The translations under genes and the position numbers were made by a program. DNA of 39,293 nt from Candidatus Borkfalkia faecavium (GTDB taxonomy: Bacteria > Bacillota > Clostridia > Christensenellales > Borkfalkiaceae): NCBI GenBank assembly GCA_019114755.1, contig DXEW01000026.1:1-39293 (forward strand), in the 5' to 3' direction. Under the pieces are notes generated by a model. It was not told where the DNA came from. It worked only from the letters and a program-made list of their open reading frames with translations, and made no database searches. Shown piece by piece: positions 22,263-29,620 of this stretch (positions are counted from its first letter, which is position 1; the number at the start of each line of letters is the position of its first letter).

Positions 22263-22973
22263 ATGGAGATCAAGGTAGACGCCTTAGTGCTGCGCACGGC
22301 AGACTTCGGCGAAAACGACAAGATGCTCACCCTCTTTTCCCTGCAGCGGGGCAAGCTCTCCGCCGCCGCCAAGGGGGTGCGCAAGGCGGGCGCCAAACTG
22401 CGCTTTGCGGCGCAGCCCTTCTGCTTTGCCGAGTATGTGCTGGCGGAAAAGGGCGAGCGGCGCACCGTCATTTCCGCAGCCGGAACGGACGGCTTTTACG
22501 CCCTGCGCGAGGACATCGGCAAATTTTACGCCGCCGCCTGCGTGTGCGGCGTGTGCGACGCGCTCTTGTTGGACGGCATCGTCAACGAGGCGCTCTTTCT
22601 TTATGCCGTCACGGCGCTGCGCGAAATGTGTGAAGGCGACGAGGCGGAGGCGCTCATCCGCTTTTTTCTGCGCGCGCTCGACCTTTCCGGCTACCGCGTG
22701 TCTTTGCAGGCGTGCGCAGACTGCGGGGCAGAGCTTGACGGGCGCACCTTTTTCGACCTTGCGGGCGGGTGCTTCACCTGCGGCTCGTGCGCGCGGGGGG
22801 CGGGCGTGAGCGAGGCCACGCTGCACACGCTGAAAAAATGCGCGGGCTTCCCCTTTGCGGAAGAGAAGGTGAGCGCGGAGGGGAAAAAGCGCGCCGTCAA
22901 GCTGCTGTACGCCTACTTCCGCGCCCAGACGGGCGGCGAGGTGCGGGCGGTCGCCGAATATATCCGCCTGTAA
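22263..22973 (+). CDS. recO: DNA repair protein RecO
   Basis: A 236-residue recombination mediator that helps load RecA on SSB-coated DNA. The N-terminal OB fold starts EIKVDALVLRTADFGENDKMLTLFS and includes KGVRKAGAKL. The helical C-terminal part holds a zinc site with two cysteine pairs, CADC (about 154-157) and CGSC (about 175-178). Length is typical. It follows yqzL closely and probably shares its transcript. Confidence 0.93.
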   Translation: MEIKVDALVLRTADFGENDKMLTLFSLQRGKLSAAAKGVRKAGAKLRFAAQPFCFAEYVLAEKGERRTVISAAGTDGFYALREDIGKFYAAACVCGVCDALLLDGIVNEALFLYAVTALREMCEGDEAEALIRFFLRALDLSGYRVSLQACADCGAELDGRTFFDLAGGCFTCGSCARGAGVSEATLHTLKKCAGFPFAEEKVSAEGKKRAVKLLYAYFRAQTGGEVRAVAEYIRL

Positions 22974-23232
22974 AGGGGCGGCTCCCGCCGGGCTCCGTCC
23001 TCTGCCCGCGCCCGAAAACGGCGGTTTTCGCAAAGCGCTGCTTTTTGTTCCCGCCTGTAAAGGGCGGCCGGTGCGCGGCGCACGGGCTTTCCCTTCGCCG
23101 CAAAAGGGCACGGCGCTGCGGCAAAAGGGCGGCTTTTGTCCGCCGCGGCAGGGCGGCGGGGCCCGATTTTCGGCAAAATACGGGCGAGTTGCAAAATCCT
23201 TGCAAAAAGTTTGGAAAATATTTGCTTTTCAC
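22974..23232. other. recO-ppdK spacer
   Basis: The gap to ppdK is 342 bases. It contains a hairpin CGAAAAC/GTTTTCG at about 23012-23029, with a T-run at 23042-23047 further on that could act as a weak terminator, and several GGGCGG-rich palindromes to 23160. The last part is AT-rich and holds the ppdK promoter. No gene is supported. Confidence 0.4.
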
Positions 23233-23261
23233 TTGAAATTTGCGGAAATTTATATTAAAAT
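23233..23261 (+). promoter_or_regulatory. Promoter of ppdK
   Basis: TTGAAA (23233-23238), 17-bp spacer, TAAAAT (23256-23261), in an AT-rich island unlike the GC-rich sequence before it. A strong AGGAGG ribosome site follows at 23299-23304. Confidence 0.75.
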
Positions 23262-23315
23262 AGAAGCGTTGAAAAAGCTAAAAATCCGAAATCTTATCAG
23301 GAGGAAAATTTTTCT

Positions 23316-25961
23316 ATGGCAAAGAAATATTGCTACCTTTTCTCGGAAGGGAACGCAAAGATGCGCGAGCTCTTGGGCGGCAAGGGCGCAAACCTTGCAG
23401 AGATGACCAACATCGGTCTTCCCGTGCCGCAGGGCTTCACCATTTCCACCGAGGCTTGCACGCAGTATTATGAAGACGGCAGGCAGATCAACCCCGATAT
23501 CCAGGCGGAGATCATGGAGTACATCGACAAGATGGAGAGAATCTGCGGCAAAAAGTTCGGCGACAAAGAGAACCCTCTGCTCGTCTCCGTCCGTTCGGGT
23601 GCACGCGCTTCCATGCCGGGCATGATGGACACCATCCTCAACCTCGGCCTCAACGAAGAAGTGGTGGAGACCATCGCAAAGAAGTCGGGCAACCCCCGCT
23701 GGGCGTACGACTGCTACCGCCGTTTCATCCAGATGTATTCCGACGTCGTCATGGAAGTCGGCAAAAAGTACTTCGAGCAGCTCATCGATAAGATGAAGGA
23801 AGAAAAGGGCGTCACGCAGGACGTCGAACTGACGGCGGAAGACCTCAAGACCCTGGCCGAGCAGTTCAAGGCAGAATATAAGGCGAAGATCGGTTCCGAC
23901 TTCCCCTCCGACCCGAAGGAACAGCTCTTCGGCGCCATCAAAGCGGTGTTCCGCTCCTGGGACAACCCCCGCGCCAACGTCTATCGTATGGACCACGACA
24001 TCCCTTACAGCTGGGGTACCGCGGTCAACGTGCAGATGATGGCGTTCGGCAACATGGGCGACAACTGCGGCACGGGCGTTGCCTTCACCCGTAACCCCGC
24101 CACCGGCGAAAAGGGCCTGATGGGCGAATTCCTCACCAACGCCCAGGGCGAAGACGTCGTTGCCGGCGTCCGCACCCCGATGCCCATCTCTAAAATGGCA
24201 GACATCTTCCCCGAAGTGTACAAGCAGTTCCAGGAAGTTTGCAAGATCCTCGAAAATCATTACCGCGACATGCAGGATATGGAGTTCACCGTCGAGAACG
24301 AGAAGCTCTACATGCTGCAGACGCGTAACGGCAAGCGCACCGCCGCCGCCGCCATCAAGATCGCCTGCGACCTCATCGACGAAGGCATGATCACCGAGCA
24401 GGAAGCGCTCATGCAGATCGACGCCAAGTCGCTCGACATGCTGCTGCACCCGCAGTTCGACCCCAACGCGCTCAAGCAGGCGGATAAGAACAACGTCGTC
24501 GGCAAGGGCATCGCCGCTTCCCCGGGCGCTGCCGCAGGCTCCATCGTGTTCACGGCGGAAGACGCGGTCGAAAAGGGCAAGAAGGGCGAAAAGGTCGTCC
24601 TCGTCCGCCTCGAGACCTCCCCCGAAGACATCGAGGGCATGAAATATGCGCAGGGCATCCTGACCGTCCGCGGCGGCCAGACCTCCCACGCGGCAGTCGT
24701 CGCGCGCGGCATGGGCACCTGCTGCGTCTCCGGCTGCGGCGACATCAAGATGGACGAAGAGAACAAGCAGTTCACCCTCGCCGGCAAAGTGTATCATGAA
24801 GGCGACGGCATCTCGCTGGACGGCTCCACCGGCAACATCTACGACTGCCTCATCCCCACCGTTCCCGCAGACCCCAACAGCGGTTACTTCGGCCGCATCA
24901 TGGAAATGGCCGACAAATACAAGGCTCTCGGCGTGCGCACCAATGCAGACACCCCGAAGGACGCCAAGCAGGCCGCCGCGTTCGGCGCGCAGGGCATCGG
25001 CCTGTGCCGTACCGAGCACATGTTCTTCGGCGAAGGCCGTATCGACGCCTTCCGTGAAATGATCTGCTCCGAAACGGTGGAAGAGCGCGAAGCCGCGCTT
25101 GCCAAGATCGAGCCCATGCAGCAGGCAGACTTTGAAGGCCTGTTCGAGGCGCTGGGCGGCTATCCCGTCACCATCCGCTTCCTCGATCCTCCTCTGCACG
25201 AGTTCGTGCCCACGGAAGAGGCAGACATCGAAGCGCTCGCCAAGGCGCAGAACAAGACGGTCGCACAGATCAAGCAGATCATCTCCGACCTGCACGAGTT
25301 CAACCCGATGATGGGTCACCGCGGCTGCCGCCTGTGCGTCACCTATCCCGAGATCGCCGTCATGCAGACCAACGCGGTCATCAAGGCTGCCATCGCCGTC
25401 AAGGGCCGTCATCCCGAATGGAACATCGTTCCCGAGATCATGATCCCGCTCACCGGCGAAGTCAAAGAGATGAAGTTCGTCAAAGACATCGTCGTCAAGA
25501 CGGCAGACGAAGTCATCAAGGCCGCGGGCGTTGACCTCAAGTATGAAGTCGGCACCATGATCGAGATCCCTCGCGCGGCGCTCACCGCCGATCAGATCGC
25601 CAAAGAGGCGGAGTTCTTCTGCTTCGGCACCAACGACCTGACGCAGATGACCTTCGGCTTCTCGCGCGACGATGCGGGCAAGTTCCTGCCTTCTTACTAC
25701 AAGAACAAGATCTACGAATCCGATCCGTTCTCCCGCCTCGACACCGTCGGCGTGGGCAAACTGATGAAGATGGCAGTCCAGCTCGGCCGCGAGACCCGTC
25801 CCGAACTGCACTGCGGCATCTGCGGCGAACACGGCGGCGATCCTTCGTCCATCGAGTTCTGCCACGAGATCGGCCTCAACTACGTCTCCTGCTCGCCGTT
25901 CCGCGTTCCCATCGCGCGCCTCGCAGCAGCCCAGGCGAATATCAAAAATCCTCGCAAGTAA
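23316..25961 (+). CDS. ppdK: Pyruvate, phosphate dikinase
   Basis: An 881-residue cytosolic enzyme interconverting pyruvate + ATP + Pi and PEP + AMP + PPi, common in anaerobic clostridia for PPi-linked glycolysis or gluconeogenesis. The N-terminal ATP-grasp domain (from GGKGANLAEMTNIGLPVPQGF) is followed by the swivelling domain with the phosphorylated His458 in GGQTSHAAVVARGMG. The C-terminal PEP/pyruvate barrel has CRTEHMFF and the catalytic Cys836 in CGICGEHGGDP. Positions agree with the well-studied Clostridium symbiosum enzyme (His455, Cys831). Codon use is more even (CGT, GTT) than in the neighbours, as expected of a highly expressed gene. It has its own promoter and terminator. Confidence 0.98.
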   Translation: MAKKYCYLFSEGNAKMRELLGGKGANLAEMTNIGLPVPQGFTISTEACTQYYEDGRQINPDIQAEIMEYIDKMERICGKKFGDKENPLLVSVRSGARASMPGMMDTILNLGLNEEVVETIAKKSGNPRWAYDCYRRFIQMYSDVVMEVGKKYFEQLIDKMKEEKGVTQDVELTAEDLKTLAEQFKAEYKAKIGSDFPSDPKEQLFGAIKAVFRSWDNPRANVYRMDHDIPYSWGTAVNVQMMAFGNMGDNCGTGVAFTRNPATGEKGLMGEFLTNAQGEDVVAGVRTPMPISKMADIFPEVYKQFQEVCKILENHYRDMQDMEFTVENEKLYMLQTRNGKRTAAAAIKIACDLIDEGMITEQEALMQIDAKSLDMLLHPQFDPNALKQADKNNVVGKGIAASPGAAAGSIVFTAEDAVEKGKKGEKVVLVRLETSPEDIEGMKYAQGILTVRGGQTSHAAVVARGMGTCCVSGCGDIKMDEENKQFTLAGKVYHEGDGISLDGSTGNIYDCLIPTVPADPNSGYFGRIMEMADKYKALGVRTNADTPKDAKQAAAFGAQGIGLCRTEHMFFGEGRIDAFREMICSETVEEREAALAKIEPMQQADFEGLFEALGGYPVTIRFLDPPLHEFVPTEEADIEALAKAQNKTVAQIKQIISDLHEFNPMMGHRGCRLCVTYPEIAVMQTNAVIKAAIAVKGRHPEWNIVPEIMIPLTGEVKEMKFVKDIVVKTADEVIKAAGVDLKYEVGTMIEIPRAALTADQIAKEAEFFCFGTNDLTQMTFGFSRDDAGKFLPSYYKNKIYESDPFSRLDTVGVGKLMKMAVQLGRETRPELHCGICGEHGGDPSSIEFCHEIGLNYVSCSPFRVPIARLAAAQANIKNPRK

Positions 25962-26000
25962 TTTGTGAGGCAATGAATAGGATATACGCCTGAACCGACA

Positions 26001-26030
26001 GGGGTGCGCAGTATAGCGCACCCCCGTTTT
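26001..26030 (+). terminator. Terminator after ppdK
   Basis: Perfect 9-bp stem GGGGTGCGC (26001-26009) / GCGCACCCC (26016-26024), loop AGTATA, then CGTTTT. Confidence 0.88.
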
Positions 26031-26034
26031 ATAC

Positions 26035-26063
26035 TTGAATTTGGCTGCAAAATTTGGTATACT
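26035..26063 (+). promoter_or_regulatory. Promoter of the Bro-N/Fic gene
   Basis: TTGAAT (26035-26040), 17-bp spacer, TATACT (26058-26063), only 24 bases before the ATG at 26088, so the leader is very short (about 17 nt). Confidence 0.75.
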
Positions 26064-26087
26064 ATGGGCAATAACAGGGGGGCGGCC

Positions 26088-26960
26088 ATGCTGAAAACTT
26101 CCATCCGTTTTTTTGAAGATATCCCCGTGCGCGCCGTTTGGGAGGAACAAACTTCCAAATGGTGGTTTTGCGCTGCCGACATCGCCGAAGCGCTCACAAA
26201 GAGCAAAAATCCCCGTTCCTATTGGAATGCGATCAAACGCCGCAATCCGCAGTTGTCGACAATTTGTCGACAACTGAAATTAACGGCCAAGGACGGCAAA
26301 CGGTATCTGACCGACGTCGTGGACGAAGAGGGGGTAAACACCATCCTTGCCGTCATCCCGAGTAAAAAGTCGCTCGTATTCGACAAGTGGCTGAAGGGGA
26401 TGGGCACTTCCATCGACGAAAAAAGCAAGCAGAAGGCATACGAGCTGTTTGAAAGCGGGCTGATAAACGACGTTGAAGCGGGTACGGTAAAGGGCTTGCA
26501 GCAGATCCATTCCTATCTCTTCGGCGGTCTTTACGATTTTGCAGGGAAAATAAGGGGGCTGAATATCGCCAAGGGCGGGTTCGCCTTTGCGCCTGCCATG
26601 TACCTGAACGAAAACCTTGCGCGCATCGAGAAAATGCCCGAAGATGCCATCGAGCATATCGTCAAAAAGTATGTGGAGATGAACATCGCCCATCCGTTCA
26701 TGGAAGGCAACGGCAGGGCAACGCGCATCTGGCTTGATCTGATCTTGAAGAAGAACCTGCACACCTGCACCGATTGGAGCAAGATAAATAAGCGCGAATA
26801 TTTGCAGGCGATGAAGGAAAGCCCTGTGGACGCATCGCATATTTTTGCGCTCATCAAGGGCGCCCAAACGCCGCAGATCGACGACAGGGAACTCTTTATG
26901 AAGGGCATAGACTATTCGTATTATTACGAAGAGGCCGATGAAGAATATTTAAAGTGGTAA
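26088..26960 (+). CDS. Bro-N / Fic-domain protein (putative AMPylating toxin or regulator)
   Basis: A 290-residue protein. Residues about 5-100 look like a Bro-N domain ([48 protein letters not shown]), a DNA-binding module common in phage antirepressors. Residues about 110-275 are a Fic fold: [20 protein letters not shown], then the canonical catalytic loop [12 protein letters not shown] (202-213) with catalytic His202. Fic enzymes transfer AMP from ATP to protein hydroxyl groups. The C-terminal helix contains S277-YYY-E281, resembling the (S/T)xxxE inhibitory motif of class III Fic proteins, which could explain the absence of a separate antitoxin gene. I start at ATG 26088 because the promoter covers the upstream frame. 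It is likely mobile accessory DNA; its target is unknown. Confidence 0.85.
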   Translation: MLKTSIRFFEDIPVRAVWEEQTSKWWFCAADIAEALTKSKNPRSYWNAIKRRNPQLSTICRQLKLTAKDGKRYLTDVVDEEGVNTILAVIPSKKSLVFDKWLKGMGTSIDEKSKQKAYELFESGLINDVEAGTVKGLQQIHSYLFGGLYDFAGKIRGLNIAKGGFAFAPAMYLNENLARIEKMPEDAIEHIVKKYVEMNIAHPFMEGNGRATRIWLDLILKKNLHTCTDWSKINKREYLQAMKESPVDASHIFALIKGAQTPQIDDRELFMKGIDYSYYYEEADEEYLKW

Positions 26961-27001
26961 AAGTAAAACCGCCCGTCTTGAGCATTGCTCCGGACGGGCG
27001 G
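26961..27001. terminator. Bidirectional terminator between Fic gene and HTH/DUF3990 unit
   Basis: Perfect 9-bp stem CCGCCCGTC (26969-26977) / GACGGGCGG (26993-27001), with an inner GAG/CTC pairing in the loop. On the minus strand it is followed by TTTTACTTTT, a good tail for the convergent HTH gene. Confidence 0.75.
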
Positions 27002-27007
27002 CGTATT

Positions 27008-27090
27008 GATTTGCGGTGATTTGACGAAGAGATTTGCGGCGATTTGGCGAAGAGATTTGCGGTGATTTGGCGAAGAGATTTGCGGTGAAT
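27008..27090. repeat. 23-bp tandem repeat at the 3' end of the HTH gene
   Basis: Unit GATTTGCGGTGATTTGGCGAAGA: copies at 27008-27030, 27031-27053 and 27054-27076 differ by one or two bases, and a partial fourth starts at 27077 and reaches the stop codon of the HTH gene. There are no spacers, so it is not a CRISPR array. Confidence 0.9.
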
Positions 27091-27701
27091 TACTTGATCA
27101 GATCTTCTATCGAGCAATGCAGTGTCTGTGCGAGTGCATACAATGTTTCGCCTTGCGCCTTGGCTATATCAACTGTGCCCTGTTCGTAAGATTTGATCGT
27201 GCGCAGCGGCACGTTGGAAAGATGGGCGAGCTGTGCTTGGCTGAGTCCGCGTTGTTGACGGATCTCTTTCAGCGGACATACGGGTTTGAGATATTTTGCG
27301 ATCAAGTCCATGCTCTGCGTAATATCCATTTCGTGATAGGGGAAATAGTGATCCAGAATTTTGCTGCAAGGTATAGCGGCTATGATCGTGGCATATGGCT
27401 TATTGAAATACCACTGCGCATACGCCAAAACCCAGCCTGTCCAATACTCAGGAGAGGCATAGCTGCTTGTTTCAATGTTCAAAGGTTCATTCCCTAAAAT
27501 CAGTGCCAGAAGTTCGTTTGCCGATTTTCCCAAAGCATAGACGGGATCGGCATTTTCAAGCGCGTGACAGACGGGAGATGATATAAATTTTCGCGCAAAG
27601 GCGTCTATATCGATAAGCTCTTCCAAAACGGCGAGTTCAAACATCGCCGCGACTTTTGGTTGAATGATGCCGATAAATTGTTCATTGTAAGCGTGGATCA
27701 T
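27090..27701 (-). CDS. HTH (XRE-type) regulator, probable antitoxin partner of the DUF3990-like protein
   Basis: A 203-residue protein. The last about 55 residues are a helix-turn-helix of the XRE/Cro type: LKEIRQQRGLSQAQLAHLSN followed by VPLRTIKSYEQG. Residues 1-145 (ELAVLEELIDIDAFARKF, EYWTGWVLAYAQWYFNKPYATI) form a helical domain that I do not recognise by name, but it is the type seen in HTH proteins beside DUF3990 genes. It overlaps the upstream DUF3990-like gene by 20 bases on the minus strand, so the two are co-translated; the likely role is neutralisation and autoregulation. GC content is well below that of the housekeeping genes, suggesting horizontal transfer. Confidence 0.75.
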   Translation of the reverse strand: MIHAYNEQFIGIIQPKVAAMFELAVLEELIDIDAFARKFISSPVCHALENADPVYALGKSANELLALILGNEPLNIETSSYASPEYWTGWVLAYAQWYFNKPYATIIAAIPCSKILDHYFPYHEMDITQSMDLIAKYLKPVCPLKEIRQQRGLSQAQLAHLSNVPLRTIKSYEQGTVDIAKAQGETLYALAQTLHCSIEDLIK

Positions 27702-28362
27702 CAGGCTCGATACCTCCGCGGATAATGTCGTTCAGATACAAGTCGTCGGGTGAGGGTGTTCCCTGTCTGTTGCTTAAAAATTCCATGCGCGCCTGTTCGT
27801 TTCGCGCTCTTCGCAGAGGGTAGTATGTGGCAGCGTCGGCAATTTCATAGCCTAAAAATTTTAATTGCGCAAATGCTTTTTGCGACATTAAAACGACCTG
27901 TTCACCCAGATTTCCCAATTTGAGTGCTTCGGAAAGCCTCTGAACGGAAATTATGTTGCTCAAAAAACTTTCGGCATAGGCAAAGTAGGAGTCATCGGCG
28001 CGGTAGCCCTTGATGACGTCGTATTCCTCTACCGGGAGAGAAAAGTGTTCAATTAGGTATTTCTTTCCTGCCTTTGTAATATCGTTTTTGAGCGTAAACA
28101 CTCTGTTTTGCAGGAGCAGCGTTATCCAATGCAGGGTAGTAAAGCCCTTTTGCGAAAGGTCTAATATCGTAAGTCCCCGCAGATCAAGTGCATACTTATT
28201 TGCGTAGCCGTCGCGTTTCTCTTCAACTGCCCATTCTTTTGCAAGGTCAAGAGATCGCGTGCAATAAAATCCCAACCCATAGTCATTGTGTCGTTTGCCT
28301 TTGCCAAATGTGGGATGCTCGATGATCGAAACGGAGCCGTGATACAATATCATTTCAGCCAT
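27682..28362 (-). CDS. DUF3990-like putative ADP-ribosyltransferase toxin
   Basis: A 226-residue protein resembling DUF3990, a family placed with ADP-ribosyltransferase-like folds. The N-terminus MAEMILYHGSVSIIEHPTFG and the segment HNDYGLGFYCTRSLDLAKEWA match the family pattern. His8, Tyr33 and Glu154 (NLGEQVVL) could form an H-Y-E type NAD site, which is my inference. It lacks a signal peptide and so would act in its own cytosol, as expected for a toxin of a toxin-antitoxin pair. It is the first gene of a minus-strand two-gene unit with an HTH protein. Its promoter is perfect consensus and carries repeated CAATGT sites. Ribosome site on the minus strand: AGGAGGG. Confidence 0.75.
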   Translation of the reverse strand: MAEMILYHGSVSIIEHPTFGKGKRHNDYGLGFYCTRSLDLAKEWAVEEKRDGYANKYALDLRGLTILDLSQKGFTTLHWITLLLQNRVFTLKNDITKAGKKYLIEHFSLPVEEYDVIKGYRADDSYFAYAESFLSNIISVQRLSEALKLGNLGEQVVLMSQKAFAQLKFLGYEIADAATYYPLRRARNEQARMEFLSNRQGTPSPDDLYLNDIIRGGIEPDDPRLQ

Positions 28363-28385
28363 ACAGTTTGCCCTCCTACATGGAT

Positions 28386-28437
28386 ATTATATCATTACAA
28401 TGTTCCAATGTCAAGAATAAAAAGATAAGTGCAATGT
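28386..28437 (-). promoter_or_regulatory. Consensus promoter with CAATGT repeats (putative operator) of the DUF3990-HTH unit
   Basis: On the minus strand: TTGACA (28414-28409), 17-bp spacer, TATAAT (28391-28386), a perfect promoter 24 bases before the toxin ATG. On the plus strand CAATGT occurs three times: 28398-28403, 28406-28411 (overlapping the -35) and 28432-28437. The first two are 8 bases apart, inside the spacer and -35, a fitting place for repression by the HTH protein. Confidence 0.8.
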
Positions 28438-28589
28438 CATGATCTGTCGAAATTAAAAAGGCGGGCCCCTTTGCCGAAAAAGGCGGGCGGGGAATAGTTC
28501 CGCCAAAGGGGCGGAAACGGAAGGGCGCGAATATCTTTTCCGCCAAGGGGGCGGGGCCGTCCATATCTTTGCTGGGGGGCGGCGGGGCG

Positions 28590-29528
28590 TCAGTACTTTT
28601 GCTGCGAAAGGCGGCGGTAGGCGGCGGGGGAGAGGCCCGCAAAGGCGCGGAATTTTTTGCTGAAATACAGCGGGTCGGCAAAGCCGAGGCGGTCGGCGAC
28701 CTCGCCCACGGGCAGCAGGGTCGAACGCAGCAGGCGGCAGGCCTCTTCCATGCGGGCGCGGTTGTGGTATTCTCCCATCGGGATGCCCTTCTCCTCTTTG
28801 AACAGGGCGGCGAGGCGGCTGTAGCTCATCAAAAAGTTGGCGGCGGTGCGCTCTTTGTTGAACGGCTCGCGGGCGTGTTCCGTCAGATAGGCGCACACGG
28901 CGTCGATGGGGCGCGGCTCCTCCGGCTGTCCTTCGCCGATGCGCAGCAGCAGCTCGTAAAACAGTGCCCCCGCGCGCAGCCGGTGCAGCGGAGAACTTCC
29001 GCGCAGCAGCGCGCACAGCCGTTCCATCTGCTCCGTCGCGCCCGCGGGGAAAGCGCACTGTTTGGGCAGCATCAGCGCCGGCGTCATATCCTCTGCGGGC
29101 GAAGCTGCCCGCAGAAAGGCGCCGTCGGGCGTTTGCGTCGGCTCCGTTCCGCCGGCGTCCGCGTCGTTCGCGCCCGTACCCGTTTCGGCCGCCGCTTCCG
29201 CAAAGGGGCCGTGCGGCGGTCCGGGCAGGCGGAAGTGGGCGTAAAACCAGCGCGTACCCCGCGGCGTTTCGCGCCTGCCGTAGTGGCGCAGGCCGCTGCG
29301 CAAAAACAGCAGCCCGCCTGCGGGGATCTCGTAGTCGCGGCCGTCTTCCGTCACATACATGGCGCCGTCCGTCACGCAGATGAGCACGTTGAAGTCCGCC
29401 GTCCTGTCCATGTGGAAAAAGTTTTCGGAGGCGGTGAGGATGTCGCAGTCGAGAAGATCCGGCAGGTGCAGCCCGTCCAGCAGAATGTTTGCAGTAGAAT
29501 TTTCCATATTATCGCGAAAAATATCCAT
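28590..29528 (-). CDS. AraC-family transcription regulator
   Basis: A 312-residue sugar-type regulator. The N-terminal cupin domain (about 30-110) has FNVLICVTDGAMYVTEDGRDYEIPAGGLLFL. A disordered acidic insert follows (about 115-145, with TGTGANDADAGG). The C-terminal about 100 residues are the double HTH: NFLMSYSRLAALFKEEKG, then LPVGEVADRLGFADPLYFSKKFRAFAGLSPAAYR. It is divergent from the GH127 gene and probably controls it in response to arabinose oligosaccharides or similar. Its ATG at 29528 coincides with the first base of the -35 box of the divergent promoter; a second Met at residue 8 (29507) is an alternative start. Confidence 0.9.
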   Translation of the reverse strand: MDIFRDNMENSTANILLDGLHLPDLLDCDILTASENFFHMDRTADFNVLICVTDGAMYVTEDGRDYEIPAGGLLFLRSGLRHYGRRETPRGTRWFYAHFRLPGPPHGPFAEAAAETGTGANDADAGGTEPTQTPDGAFLRAASPAEDMTPALMLPKQCAFPAGATEQMERLCALLRGSSPLHRLRAGALFYELLLRIGEGQPEEPRPIDAVCAYLTEHAREPFNKERTAANFLMSYSRLAALFKEEKGIPMGEYHNRARMEEACRLLRSTLLPVGEVADRLGFADPLYFSKKFRAFAGLSPAAYRRLSQQKY

Positions 29529-29556
29529 TGATTTTCCAAGATAAAAGTATTATAAT
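29528..29556 (+). promoter_or_regulatory. Promoter of the GH127 gene
   Basis: TTGATT (29528-29533), 17-bp spacer, perfect TATAAT (29551-29556). The -35 overlaps the start codon of the divergent AraC gene, so regulator binding here could affect both. Confidence 0.75.
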
Positions 29557-29620
29557 GCATATAAAGAAATTTGTAACCCCGCGGGCGGAGGCGTGCGCGG
29601 GAGAGGAAAGGAGCGAGAGG

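Noticed and set aside
23250-26273. A 1007-residue open frame on the minus strand opposite ppdK
   Set aside because: It is the antisense shadow of ppdK, produced by strong third-position GC bias. It has no family motifs, and its composition (His/Asp/Val rich) is typical of antisense frames.
27008-27090. CRISPR-like array
   Set aside because: The 23-bp units are directly joined without spacers.
28441-28589. Palindromes TTCCGCCAAAGGGGCGGAA (about 28497-28515) and a similar one near 28547 as AraC gene terminator
   Set aside because: Neither is followed by a T-run on the minus strand; they are left as unassigned GC-rich repeats.
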